Below are positions 1 through 8,601 of a stretch of DNA of 42,247 nt, one piece after another. Below the pieces are notes generated by a model that was not told the origin of the DNA, did not search any database, and worked only from the letters and a program-made list of their open reading frames with translations. The DNA is from Candidatus Melainabacteria bacterium (GTDB lineage: Bacteria; Cyanobacteriota; Vampirovibrionia; Obscuribacterales; Obscuribacteraceae), in contig JADZFV010000104.1 in assembly GCA_020854255.1 (NCBI GenBank), forward strand, positions 1-42,247. Reading direction: 5' to 3'. The translations under genes were made by a program, and so were the position numbers. The first letter of the stretch is position 1. Each line of letters opens with the position of its first letter.

Positions 1-76
1 AACCGTGGCTTGATTTGCCATTAGGATAAGATGTTACGAGGCATATGGTGATTGATAAGAATAGGGAGCGCAATCC

Positions 77-1108
77 GTGTTGTCAACAAAACAGTCAAGT
101 TTGGTTTTCGGGGTTCTACTGATTCTAAGTACAACAACGCTTTCAAACGTTTTCTGCATATCTCTAAACGCGCAAGGGACAGACACGTACGCGATGTCTC
201 AAGATCCGTGCGGGACAATTGAAAAGCTGGTGCGGCAGTTTTATCCCAAAGCTGTGATAAACAAAGGGCGCGGAGAGATCACATTCGAGTACAAGTCAAA
301 AAAGAAGAACGGATTTTATCCTGACCGCCCGGCCATGGTCCCAATGGACGGCGGAATTGTCGGCACTGTCACCTTGTCACCCGGGGAATATGCAGAGGCG
401 GATAAAGATGAAATCCCTTCCGAAAAGCCGAATGGCTTTTACATGGTGTTGACCATGGCACCGTATTCCAAAAGACAGAACTCACATCTGCTCGCCAAGG
501 TAATCTTTCCGGAAGATATCAATTCAGAGTTCAAAGAGAAGTTCAGGAGCCTTATAAAGAGCTTCAATGCCACTGACCAACCACCGGTAACTGAAGCGCC
601 AAAGCCAGAAAACACAACAACAACAACAACAACAACAACACCCGCTGCGGACACCGAGGCCAAGCCAAAACCGAGTTATGCATGGGCAGTAGTAGTGCGT
701 CCGGATTATCGAATCTCATTTAAATTTCCGCAAAAATTTACGGTCAAGGACAGCCCCGACAAATCCAGCACAACCTGGAGAGGCAATGCTGAGGGAGTCG
801 ACTACACTGTGACGGTCCATCAACCCACCGCCGCATGCATCAGCGACGAACAACGCACTCAGGCTATGACCAAATTGGTCTCGGGGTTAATACAGGGCAA
901 AAAGTCCAAGTTAGAGCAGAGTTTTAACTTTCAAGGCTTGACGGCCCAGCAATACGCTATCACCGATGGTAGTGGCATTACTTCAAAAGTAATTGTCTGC
1001 ATCTCCGCCGGACTTCAGTACATGTTTGTTGCTGGTGGTCCAAATTATAAGGCTTCTAAATTACCCCCCGAATTTTTCGACGGCATCAAGATAGGAAAAG
1101 TTAAATAG
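77..1108 (+). CDS. Exported hypothetical protein with poly-Thr linker
   Basis: The protein has 343 residues and I recognise no family. A hydrophobic segment at about residues 8-30 after a short basic N-terminus looks like a signal peptide or anchor, so it probably acts outside the cytoplasm. Two globular parts, about residues 35-170 and 200-343, are joined by a Pro/Glu/Thr-rich linker that includes nine consecutive Thr codons (ACA, 614-640). The start is GTG at 77, supported by GGGAG at 64-68 with 8-nt spacing. The C-terminal half has several beta-strand-like stretches ending in a positively charged tail. It converges on the DUF900-like gene, with about 150 bp between them. No function is proposed. 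Confidence 0.75.
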   Translation: MLSTKQSSLVFGVLLILSTTTLSNVFCISLNAQGTDTYAMSQDPCGTIEKLVRQFYPKAVINKGRGEITFEYKSKKKNGFYPDRPAMVPMDGGIVGTVTLSPGEYAEADKDEIPSEKPNGFYMVLTMAPYSKRQNSHLLAKVIFPEDINSEFKEKFRSLIKSFNATDQPPVTEAPKPENTTTTTTTTTPAADTEAKPKPSYAWAVVVRPDYRISFKFPQKFTVKDSPDKSSTTWRGNAEGVDYTVTVHQPTAACISDEQRTQAMTKLVSGLIQGKKSKLEQSFNFQGLTAQQYAITDGSGITSKVIVCISAGLQYMFVAGGPNYKASKLPPEFFDGIKIGKVK

Positions 1109-1258
1109 CTCAGAAAACGGCAAAGTCAGCACCCAAAGTAAATTTTCCGAACCACCTCATCAAAATCATCCGGGCGATTTTGAGTATAAAAGTCCGAAGA
1201 AGCCCATCCTACGGGAGCCGAATTCGAACTCCAGGCAGAATTTGGCAAAACCGGCATC

Positions 1259-2698
1259 CTATTTCTCTGCGCTGGCACCCTGGTTGGCTACCTTCAAGGT
1301 CCTTTCGCCGTTTATCAGGCCTGTAATACCGCTCATATTGATGAAGTGCTTGGTAAAGTCTCTCTTGTCTTTTGGAATGGTCTCCATTACATAAGTCCCA
1401 CCACTGCCGGCAACGAGATTGCGGCAGATAGGAGCACCGCTACCAAGCCTGGAATGTATTTCCATTTGCCTGCTGTGATGCCGCGCCCTTTCCACAGGAT
1501 CTTCGCTCTTTGATGGCTCACAATCATTTACCGCGGCACCCAATAAGGCCCAATCAGAAGGACTGCCAATTACATGGGTCTTCTTCGCAACGCAAGAGAA
1601 AAATCGATTGCCCTCATCAATTTTTCCATCCTTGTCCGGCTGAGGCAGGGTTGAAACTTTTACGTCAGGGTGGCTAAAGATGACCTGACCGACTACGGGA
1701 GAGCCGGCATCTTTGCGATGCTGAAGATACCTGGTGTCGAACATGGCACCATGACTGAAAGCGATCATGATTGTGCGGTCAGACCCAACGAGTCTAACAG
1801 CATCGTCTAGCGCTTTTTCAAATTTGGGATAAGATTGAGCCGCGCCCTGGCACTCAAGCTTATATGCCTCAGCTAATCCGACTTTCTGTTCGGAAGGAGG
1901 AGTAGATTGCCAATCGACGTTTATTACGGAATGTCCGTTGGTCAACTGTAAAGCCAGAGAATAGAAATCAGAACTCACACCTGCCGTGCGAATGCCGTGA
2001 GTAAAAAAAGCCATGTCTTCTGCACGCGGCACCCGGTGCTCTGCATCAGCCGTTGCAGCCTGCTCCATCTGCCGCCTTTGAGCTCCAGCAACAAGTGCAT
2101 TGAATTCCTGCGCATCAATTCTTTGTCTATCTTGGTACTCGAATTTGCAGTCCTTCAGCGAAGCAGCCGCATCAGGAACAGTGATGGTGACGAGGCGCTT
2201 GTAGGGCGCGGCAGTGTTGTCACCTTTTGCCAGGTCACGATCTGACAAACCAAATTGCTCGATGGTGTAGGTGGTTGTGCCCGCTTTATCGTTGCGCGTT
2301 GGCGGAAATCTCTCAGCATCGCGATTAAGGGCATCTCTGGTGTAGACGGAGAATTCTGCTTCGCTGTCCAGACTTGCTACCTGCTCAGTGATTGCTGCTT
2401 CGTACTTATTTTTATGTTTGGCAAGCAATTCAGCCCTGGCTCCGGCGGCTGCATTAGCATCAGGAGCAGCAGCTTTACCTGCCTTTTCAGCCGGGAATAT
2501 TGGAATTGAACAGTCGATTACTTCGTCAGTAATTTGAGAGTCCGGACGTCTGGCAGTACTGGCGCCATCCAGTCTTGCCGTGGAGACGCTGCTTTTTGCA
2601 GAACTCTCAGTGGTATCACGGATATTTAGAAAATTGAGACTTTGCAGAAAGCCGCCCTGTGCGGTAGACTCCGCAACAATCACTTGCTCGATCGCCAT
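1259..2698 (-). CDS. Alpha/beta hydrolase, DUF900-like
   Basis: The likely product is a serine hydrolase of the alpha/beta fold. A 230-residue polar, Ala/Asp-rich N-terminal part of unknown role precedes a hydrolase core. In the core I see FFTHGIR (about residues 232-238), a VINVDW strand, and a nucleophile-elbow motif AFSHGA with Ser near residue 315. Further downstream are VIFSHPDV and a Ser/Asp segment, in the order seen in DUF900 enzymes. The elbow has Ser-His-Gly rather than strict GxSxG. I chose the ATG at 2698, 13 codons inside the longest frame, because GAGGG lies 8 nt upstream and nothing similar precedes the longer start. No signal peptide is visible. The substrate cannot be predicted. 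Confidence 0.72.
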   Translation of the reverse strand: MAIEQVIVAESTAQGGFLQSLNFLNIRDTTESSAKSSVSTARLDGASTARRPDSQITDEVIDCSIPIFPAEKAGKAAAPDANAAAGARAELLAKHKNKYEAAITEQVASLDSEAEFSVYTRDALNRDAERFPPTRNDKAGTTTYTIEQFGLSDRDLAKGDNTAAPYKRLVTITVPDAAASLKDCKFEYQDRQRIDAQEFNALVAGAQRRQMEQAATADAEHRVPRAEDMAFFTHGIRTAGVSSDFYSLALQLTNGHSVINVDWQSTPPSEQKVGLAEAYKLECQGAAQSYPKFEKALDDAVRLVGSDRTIMIAFSHGAMFDTRYLQHRKDAGSPVVGQVIFSHPDVKVSTLPQPDKDGKIDEGNRFFSCVAKKTHVIGSPSDWALLGAAVNDCEPSKSEDPVERARHHSRQMEIHSRLGSGAPICRNLVAGSGGTYVMETIPKDKRDFTKHFINMSGITGLINGERTLKVANQGASAEK

Positions 2699-2752
2699 TT
2701 TTGTAGCCCTCAGTTTAGAAAAACTTCGGTGCGTCAACGCACAAATCCGCAG

Positions 2753-2770
2753 TCACTGTGAGTGCAGTGA
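2753..2770. promoter_or_regulatory. Small dyad in divergent intergenic region
   Basis: Perfect inverted repeat TCACTG-N6-CAGTGA between the divergent genes at 2698(-) and 2943(+). It could be an operator or a weak hairpin; no protein is suggested by the sequence. Confidence 0.25.
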
Positions 2771-2942
2771 TGGAATAATTAATCGCCCAGGACCGTCGGA
2801 TACCCGAATATATGCGAAAGGTCCAGAAATTAGACAAAACGACAAGAATTAATGAGAATCCGGGCCAAGCGCCGTGCTTCACGCACCTGTTCGGGCCTGA
2901 AAGTTGGGAATAACGTAGCTGAGCTTTAATGGAGCATAGAGA

Positions 2943-4121
2943 TTGCCGGCAAAAACACTTCTCGCTGCTATCTTATGTATCACTGTGTTTACCCTCCTTT
3001 CCCCTGGTGCACCAGGGCAGGAAAGCAGAAATGAGATCGCAGACAGTCCCGCTATTCCTCTCATTTGGCAGTGGAGTCCGGTGGCGGGAACGCCCTTGCA
3101 AACAGTGATCGACATTCCCAGATCTCTCATGTATGTCGCACTCAAGGAAGGTGGCGTTGCAATATTGAAATTGCAAAATCCACTGCCGCCTCAGCCACTC
3201 TCTAAAGTGCCAAAACTTTTCCTTGCGAATCTTGATGCCGTTGCAATAGCCCAGAAGGGTAATTTCTTATACGTCGGGCTCGGAGACCTGTTCGCTCATC
3301 GCTATGCAAAGGCCGGTTTGGTGACAATTGATGTAAGCGATCCGACGGTACCGCATGTGGTATCCCTCTGGCAGTCTCCTCAAAACACCGGCGGCAGCTC
3401 GAGCCTTCTCATTCATGAAGACAATCTCTATCTTGGCGCGATGACACAGGGTGTCTACGTGTTCAGTCTAACCAGTCCATCGCATCCTCAGTTTGTTTCT
3501 TCATTTCAACCAGACCCAAACTATCCTATTCGCAATCCCGACCGCGTTCATCGCCCCAATGTAAGATCGATGGCTGCTTACAATCAACTGCTTTTCGTTT
3601 GCTATGACTCTGGCGGTTTGCGTGTTTTGGATATCAGTGATAAGAAAGGCCCACGTGAGGTTGGACGTTATCTGAATGAAAACCTTCTTGGACAACAGCA
3701 AGCGTACAACGGCATCGTCCTTTCTCCACCACACGCCTATCTGACCTGCGATTATGCCGGAGTGGAGGTTGTTGATATTACCAAACCTGAGTCTATAAGG
3801 CGAATCGCCTGGTGGGATCCATGGCGAAGAGCATCCGGACGAAACTTCTGGTTTGGCAGCAAAGGCCATGCTAATCAAGTCGAAATGGATAGAACATCAA
3901 AGAGATTGTTTGTCTCCGCCGGTGATAGCGAGTTGATTGTGCTTGATGTAAAAAACCCACTAGAGCCCAGAGTATGCGCTCATTATGGCGGCATCAAAGA
4001 CAACGCAGGAGCCTGGGGCGTCACTTACAATGGCGGCATTGCGTATTTGAGTTGCATCAAGGCACTTATTCCATTTCGCAGTATCTTCAGCGGCATTAGA
4101 GCATTGAACTGCAGCCCATAA
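2943..4121 (+). CDS. Exported LVIVD-repeat beta-propeller protein
   Basis: An exported protein of 392 residues built from LVIVD/YVTN-type repeats. A cleavable signal peptide is likely (hydrophobic residues 5-20, then PGAPGQ). At least five repeats can be seen, each of the form V-x-[VL]-D-[VI]-S-x-P-x-x-P. Examples are VTIDVSDPTVP, LRVLDISDKKGP, VEVVDITKPES and LIVLDVKNPLEP. Such repeats form propeller blades in secreted or cell-surface proteins that are usually not enzymes. The start is TTG at 2943, with a weak GGAG-like site upstream; the nearby ATG at 2929 is in another frame. The C-terminal segment (ALIPFRSIFSGIRAL) looks like a normal family ending. The precise role is unknown. Confidence 0.75.
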   Translation: MPAKTLLAAILCITVFTLLSPGAPGQESRNEIADSPAIPLIWQWSPVAGTPLQTVIDIPRSLMYVALKEGGVAILKLQNPLPPQPLSKVPKLFLANLDAVAIAQKGNFLYVGLGDLFAHRYAKAGLVTIDVSDPTVPHVVSLWQSPQNTGGSSSLLIHEDNLYLGAMTQGVYVFSLTSPSHPQFVSSFQPDPNYPIRNPDRVHRPNVRSMAAYNQLLFVCYDSGGLRVLDISDKKGPREVGRYLNENLLGQQQAYNGIVLSPPHAYLTCDYAGVEVVDITKPESIRRIAWWDPWRRASGRNFWFGSKGHANQVEMDRTSKRLFVSAGDSELIVLDVKNPLEPRVCAHYGGIKDNAGAWGVTYNGGIAYLSCIKALIPFRSIFSGIRALNCSP

Positions 4122-4228
4122 TGTTCTAATTGCGCAAAGGCAATGCTGCAAGAATTCGTCCTGATTGGGCCATTGGTATATTCCCCAGGGGGACTGGCAC
4201 AAGGGTTACATTTGGGTTTCCGAAACGA

Positions 4229-5050
4229 CTAACCAGAAATTGGATGAAGCCGCTGCTTCGGCTGTTTCAAATGCTTCTGCGGACGAATCTTTTTTACTGT
4301 TGGTTCCGTCCTCTCTATTGGTATGGTTTTTTTGGAAATGACCTTGCTCAAAATCAGGCCGGACAAAAATCCACCGCTCAGAATTCCCCAAAATAGCCAT
4401 ATGCCGGGCACTGCTTCCAGCCCGGTCAAGAAATTCATTCCAAATATCGAACTAATTGCAGTAATGGGAAAAAATATCGCCGCAAGAACATTGAGCCGAT
4501 GTGCAGTGATAGACATTTCGTAGGTTTGCTGCGACTGCAACTCGTTTCTTTGCGCAGCTGTATAGTCGAGTCCATTTTTCGCTTCCATATAAAGAAGTTC
4601 AAAGGCCCGCTCGGTATCGCCAGCAGCGTCTCGAGCGACGATAATGTCGCGATCGTCAGGCATCATGTCCCTGGCCTTTTGCAGCGTGTTGTGCAGATTG
4701 CAGCTGCTGCGGCGCAAGGGAGCAATTGCCTGCAATATCGAAAAGTAATCTGCAGCTAAGGTGGCTTTTTGCAGCTGATTTTCCAATTCTTCCGCGCGCT
4801 CGGCAAAACTGGCGACGTGTCTCTTCAGCAAATGAGTGGTGCTTCCATCTGCGGTCCAGGTCCAAGAGCCGGCCGGATCACGCCACATGAGACAAGCTTT
4901 ACGCTCCCTGACATTCGGACGAGGCGGCTGGTGCAGTACAAGCAGCAAATGCCCATCGGCAAACATCGCCCGCTGTTTGCCGGCACTGTCGCCAAAGCGC
5001 TCACGAATCTGAACGGGAATGTCCCAGTCTTCGGGTACTATCTTTTTCAT
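4229..5050 (-). CDS. CorA-like divalent metal transporter
   Basis: A 273-residue member of the CorA/ZntB superfamily of inner-membrane Mg2+ or other divalent cation channels. The N-terminal 180 residues are cytoplasmic and include a long charged helix region. Two C-terminal transmembrane helices follow. The first ends in the family signature GMN at about residues 204-206 (IFGMNF), and the second is residues 215-238, followed by a basic tail. It is shorter than typical CorA (about 316 residues), mainly because the N-terminal domain is compact. Which ion is moved cannot be read from the sequence. It converges on the LVIVD gene and is divergent from the lipoprotein gene at 5348. Confidence 0.82.
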   Translation of the reverse strand: MKKIVPEDWDIPVQIRERFGDSAGKQRAMFADGHLLLVLHQPPRPNVRERKACLMWRDPAGSWTWTADGSTTHLLKRHVASFAERAEELENQLQKATLAADYFSILQAIAPLRRSSCNLHNTLQKARDMMPDDRDIIVARDAAGDTERAFELLYMEAKNGLDYTAAQRNELQSQQTYEMSITAHRLNVLAAIFFPITAISSIFGMNFLTGLEAVPGIWLFWGILSGGFLSGLILSKVISKKTIPIERTEPTVKKIRPQKHLKQPKQRLHPISG

Positions 5051-5347
5051 GTTTTATAAATCTTCTGTTCGTGTTTGTTTTTCATTGATTAACTGCATTA
5101 TCAGCAATCAACGGTTAAGGACGCTTTAAAAGACCTGGATAGCCTCAGCGAGTCCTTTTAAGCTTGTCAAATGGCGTCTGAAAGGCATTGGAGTGATACC
5201 TTATTCTGGTAAACCTTTACGGGGCACAATCAAGAGCCGCACGCAAGAGAAAGACACGGCGCTCAACCTGGACTTGCCTAGAGAAAAAGAAGCGCCGCCG
5301 ATAAAAACTCCCTGAGCGAAGATAACGACAGGCGCAAAGGAATCAAG
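5051..5347. other. Divergent intergenic region
   Basis: It separates the CorA-like gene (-) from the lipoprotein gene (+). I find no convincing promoter pair and no extra coding region. An imperfect inverted repeat (GCTTTAAAAGA ... TCCTTTTAAGC) lies at about 5125-5163. Confidence 0.4.
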
Positions 5348-5830
5348 ATGAATTTTATGAATCGAAAAGCAAATTCCATCGTGTCGTACGCGGTGGCAAT
5401 GGCAGTATGTTTTACAACGACTGCATGCAGCGAAGGGGAGAAGTACGGAAAAGAGGTAGAGAGAGAAACAACCCTCTCTGTTACACAAGCGCCTTACAAT
5501 TTTTCTTTGTCCGCAAAATGCCGAGATGAAGGCGACTCGACTTTGCGATTAAACATTCAAAGAGAGAATTCTTTCGTCAACGATGCTCAAGTGTCAGCCA
5601 AATTGCTCACCACCGATGGTAACGAGCAAGCAGCGCAATTTCATGAAGTAAAGGCAGAGCAAAGATACGAAGCAGCCGTACCCTTGAAACATCACGCAGA
5701 CTACATGGTCAAGACAGAAATCCTAATTGATGGGAAAACGTTCAGTCCGATTTTTTCCTTTCACAGCGGTGACCCGGCGCTAGAAAAAATGGACAAAAAA
5801 GAAAAAGCCAAAGGCAATTTTGCCAAATAA
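5348..5830 (+). CDS. Small lipoprotein, possibly FixH/YtkA-like fold
   Basis: A 160-residue predicted lipoprotein. After a hydrophobic signal segment, the stretch TTTAC-SEGE gives a plausible lipobox with the lipidated Cys near residue 27, so it should be membrane-anchored and periplasmic or outward-facing. The mature part (about residues 45-140) is a single beta-rich domain. The pattern NDAQVSAKLLTTDG followed by Y-E-A-A-V-P-L and D-Y-M-V-K-T resembles FixH/YtkA-like domains (often near copper or heavy-metal genes). That similarity is only by eye. The tail is Lys-rich. AAAGGA lies just upstream of the ATG. A CorA-like metal transporter is its divergent neighbour, which weakly favours a metal-related role. 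Confidence 0.65.
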   Translation: MNFMNRKANSIVSYAVAMAVCFTTTACSEGEKYGKEVERETTLSVTQAPYNFSLSAKCRDEGDSTLRLNIQRENSFVNDAQVSAKLLTTDGNEQAAQFHEVKAEQRYEAAVPLKHHADYMVKTEILIDGKTFSPIFSFHSGDPALEKMDKKEKAKGNFAK

Positions 5831-5942
5831 AACGCGCTTCAATTGCACGGTTGAAGTTCTCGCACCTCAAAAATCAAGGCGTTTGAGGCAACAGCTTTGG
5901 CGCGCAATTATTTGCAGAAAAACACCGGAGGCACATTGACAA

Positions 5943-5974
5943 AACGCCAGCCATTGACTTGGACGACTGGCGTT
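5943..5974. terminator. Hairpin between convergent genes
   Basis: Stem AACGCCAG/CTGGCGTT (8 bp) around a 16-nt loop that can itself pair (CCA/TGG). It lies between the lipoprotein gene (+) and the gene ending at 5994 (-). The T-runs on both sides are short, so this is a possible bidirectional terminator only. Confidence 0.4.
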
Positions 5975-5993
5975 CAATTTCCAGTTTTTCTGG

Positions 5994-6956
5994 CTATACC
6001 AAAGGATGCACGGAGTGTGCGTGTTTGGCATGAGGCGTCGGATTCGAAAAAGCGGTGTACTGGTCTATCACTTTTTTCTGGCTGTCGACATATTCGACCT
6101 TGTCGGCGAGGAAAGATGAATTACGCTTGAACGAAACAACATAGTTTGCCAGCAGATCTACTTTCTCTTGAGACTGTCTGACACTTTGTACGAAATTTAC
6201 AATCGAACCTGCTTCCGGCGAGGCGGCAAAGCCTTCTTTGTAGACTTCTTGCATATCCAGAGCGGGCATGAAGAACGTTTCGCAGGTGTATTCAGGATTT
6301 TTGTCTACAATGTCTTCGACAAGATTGATGTCTTTTTCAAGCCAACCTTGAGTGTGCGAATAGATTCCGACAATCATTCCTTCGAGAACATAGATTCTGC
6401 AAACGACCTGGTTGTCGTTATCGTTAAGGAAAATGCAACCACTCGCATCAACATCGAGGAATTTCTTGTATTCATCGATCGGCGTGCCGGCATCTGCAAC
6501 TTCTTCAGCCAGCGTCTGCCTGGAGAACAGTGCTGCGGATGCTAAAGCTATATTCTCGTCGATTTCGTAGGCTTCAATTTGAGTGTCGACTTCGCCGAGC
6601 TCTGCCATAGCCAACGTGTAGCCTTCTTCTGCAAAAACCGGAGCATCGAGATCTTTGCGCGTGTAAATGCAGCCCAGAATTCTGCCGCGGAATACGAGCA
6701 TCGAAGCGCGTGAACGTCTCCACTGGGACGAAATATGAATGCAGCAAGTGCGCTCGAAGGCTGCCAGCGAAAGCATCAATTCTCTTACCATCAAATGACG
6801 GGCTTGCATTCTGGATTCGCTGTCGGCGCTCATTGATGGTGGCACCAGGCTGCTCAAGCGGCGGTTCGGCCCGCAATAGGCGACGGCGAGCTTTTTATAT
6901 CTTTGCAGACGGCTGACGTCGTCTTTAACCAGTTTCGAAAGTACGTTATGCAACAT
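5994..6956 (-). CDS. Hypothetical protein with apparent internal duplication
   Basis: A 320-residue soluble protein of no recognised family. Two segments look like copies of one alpha/beta module. Roughly residues 110-185 contain VFRGRILGCIYTR and then EAYEIDENIALASAALF. Roughly residues 205-285 contain VLEGMIVGIYSHTQGW and then CETFFMPALDMQEVYKEGF. Each has a beta hairpin with R/E-G-x-I-x-G-x-I-Y and a following acidic/aromatic helix. The C-terminus is helical, possibly coiled. The start was placed at ATG 6956 because AAAGGGG lies 8 nt upstream. The frame stays open a further 64 codons upstream, but that part is basic and unlike the rest. A promoter lies about 200 bp upstream. Confidence 0.65.
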   Translation of the reverse strand: MLHNVLSKLVKDDVSRLQRYKKLAVAYCGPNRRLSSLVPPSMSADSESRMQARHLMVRELMLSLAAFERTCCIHISSQWRRSRASMLVFRGRILGCIYTRKDLDAPVFAEEGYTLAMAELGEVDTQIEAYEIDENIALASAALFSRQTLAEEVADAGTPIDEYKKFLDVDASGCIFLNDNDNQVVCRIYVLEGMIVGIYSHTQGWLEKDINLVEDIVDKNPEYTCETFFMPALDMQEVYKEGFAASPEAGSIVNFVQSVRQSQEKVDLLANYVVSFKRNSSFLADKVEYVDSQKKVIDQYTAFSNPTPHAKHAHSVHPLV

Positions 6957-7371
6957 GAGATGAACCCCTTTCGGATGAAGTGGGAGTGCCGCTGCTTTCG
7001 AGGCACGCTTTCGCGCGCGTTCGAAGAACGGTAGGCAGATTTGCTTAGTAAATGACGCGGCGAATTTCTTCGGCGCCTGCAATTCGAATCCTGAACTTAA
7101 AAGGGGGTTCTGGTGATGGAGTTCTTCGGCAATTGCTTCGAAAACCATCGCATCGCTTTGCTGTTCACACTATCGGATTTTTGAGCGAAGAAGTCAATAA
7201 CGAAAACGTGTACACGACGGCTATATTAACCCCTTTTAATGAAGTCTTTGCGTACACCAAAACGTTTATGAACCGTTGGTTTGCCAGTTTTGATGCGGGT
7301 TTTGCCATATCAGCAAAATGAGGCCTTTTGGCAGCCCAACGGCGACAAAGCCCAACGAAAAACATTAAATC
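6957..7371. other. Non-coding leader/intergenic region
   Basis: About 415 bp between the two minus-strand genes. It holds a likely sigma70-type promoter for the 5994-6956 gene and hence a long 5' leader of about 200 nt. I see no convincing gene in it. Confidence 0.45.
7169..7197 (-). promoter_or_regulatory. Sigma70-type promoter
   Basis: Read on the minus strand, TTGACT (7197-7192), a 17-nt spacer and GATAGT (7174-7169). It would transcribe the gene starting at 6956. Confidence 0.45.
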
Positions 7372-8394
7372 CTAGCGCTCAAACCAGAACTTCTGGCTTG
7401 TATCTTTCTGCGCGCTGCGATCTTGCGCCGTGCCAGAAATCAATCCGAAGCCTTCCAGAGCTTGTGCGCCACGGTAAAACTGATCTTTCCTTTCCGCCTT
7501 CATCTCTTCATATGATTTGTCCAGAGGAATTGTGACTTTGGTGCCATTTCCCATAACCGTCGCTATTTTCTCTGTAACTGAGCCGATCGGATCGCTGGCG
7601 TCGAGCTGCCTGGTAAACGTGATTTCCACCGGTCTGCCCTGTCCGTCCCTGGTGATTTTCGCGCCCTGCTTCTCCAGCTCGGCAAGCACCCTGTCGCGAT
7701 TGGGATCGCCGCGCAGCTCTGCGATTTTCTTATGCAGGTCGCCTTCCGCTCTGTCAGCTTCGGCCACCAATTTCTTGTTCTCGGGCAATGGCAACCACGG
7801 CTTGGCGAAGGCGTCTTGAGCCGTATCTACAATGCCGGTAGCATTGTCTTTGGCGGCTTCCTGTCTGGCGGCTTCGGTGCTGGCAAGCGGCTTGTCCCAT
7901 ACTTCATTGCCGGAGCCTTTGTGCTTCAAAGCTTCTGCACTGGCTTTAGATCGGTCTTCGGTTATGGAATACTCTGTGCCATTGCCCGCGCGATGCTTCT
8001 CAATCACTACTCCAGGAAAGCCCGTTTCGGACATCTCTTTCAAAACCAGCTGGCGCTGCTCCTCGGGCTGAATTTTGTTGACATTGGCAATCGTTTCCTT
8101 TGGAAGGGCTGCGTTTTTTCTCAGCCCTTCCACAGTTTCGTGAGCTTGGGCTTCCGGTAGCTTCTTACCGCCTTCACAGACCAGACCGGGCTTTTCTCTA
8201 AGCAGGGGACCATCCTGGTTAAAGGTAATGTCGAGAGCGGGCAGGTCATTGCGATTACTTTGAAAAGCCCGATAGATGGACTTTTGCTCAGTGGGCGTCA
8301 TGTCATTCCAGTCGCAAAGATTGCTGACGTTATGCTCGGCATTTCGCTCCATTTTCTGGACGACTTCTCTTGCTTCGAATGTCGGGTTGGACAT
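7372..8394 (-). CDS. Hypothetical charged helical protein
   Basis: A 340-residue, highly charged, mostly helical protein with no signal peptide or membrane segment. I recognise no domain. The N-terminus (about 1-60) contains Glu/Arg/Asn-rich helices; the middle (about 90-150) has HETVEGLRKNAALPKE followed by an Asp/Glu-rich stretch. The C-terminal third carries a predicted helix-strand unit (LAELEKQGAKITRDGQG, then EITFTRQLD). The start is ATG 8394, with AGAGGT about 7 nt upstream; the longest frame adds 13 codons without a ribosome-binding site. The composition suggests a lineage-specific protein. The divergent neighbour starts about 200 bp away. Confidence 0.6.
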   Translation of the reverse strand: MSNPTFEAREVVQKMERNAEHNVSNLCDWNDMTPTEQKSIYRAFQSNRNDLPALDITFNQDGPLLREKPGLVCEGGKKLPEAQAHETVEGLRKNAALPKETIANVNKIQPEEQRQLVLKEMSETGFPGVVIEKHRAGNGTEYSITEDRSKASAEALKHKGSGNEVWDKPLASTEAARQEAAKDNATGIVDTAQDAFAKPWLPLPENKKLVAEADRAEGDLHKKIAELRGDPNRDRVLAELEKQGAKITRDGQGRPVEITFTRQLDASDPIGSVTEKIATVMGNGTKVTIPLDKSYEEMKAERKDQFYRGAQALEGFGLISGTAQDRSAQKDTSQKFWFER

Positions 8395-8601
8395 AATCAG
8401 GACCTCTGAGCGCACTTTCGCGCCAGCGATCAATCATCAGGTGCCAGTGATTGCTGAGCGAAAATTGGAGTGGGGATACTGCGATTATCGCCAGCTGCCG
8501 TGGCAAACTCGTGTACGGCTCGTGACAGGCTTGTGAAACCGCCAGGGGTTTTTATCGGGCTTTGAGCGGGCACTTTAATCTACATCAAATAGTGAAACGC
8601 C

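Noticed and set aside
1200-1245. tRNA-like T-loop sequence (AGTTCGAATTC on the minus strand)
   Set aside because: No matching T-stem, acceptor stem or anticodon arm can be formed.
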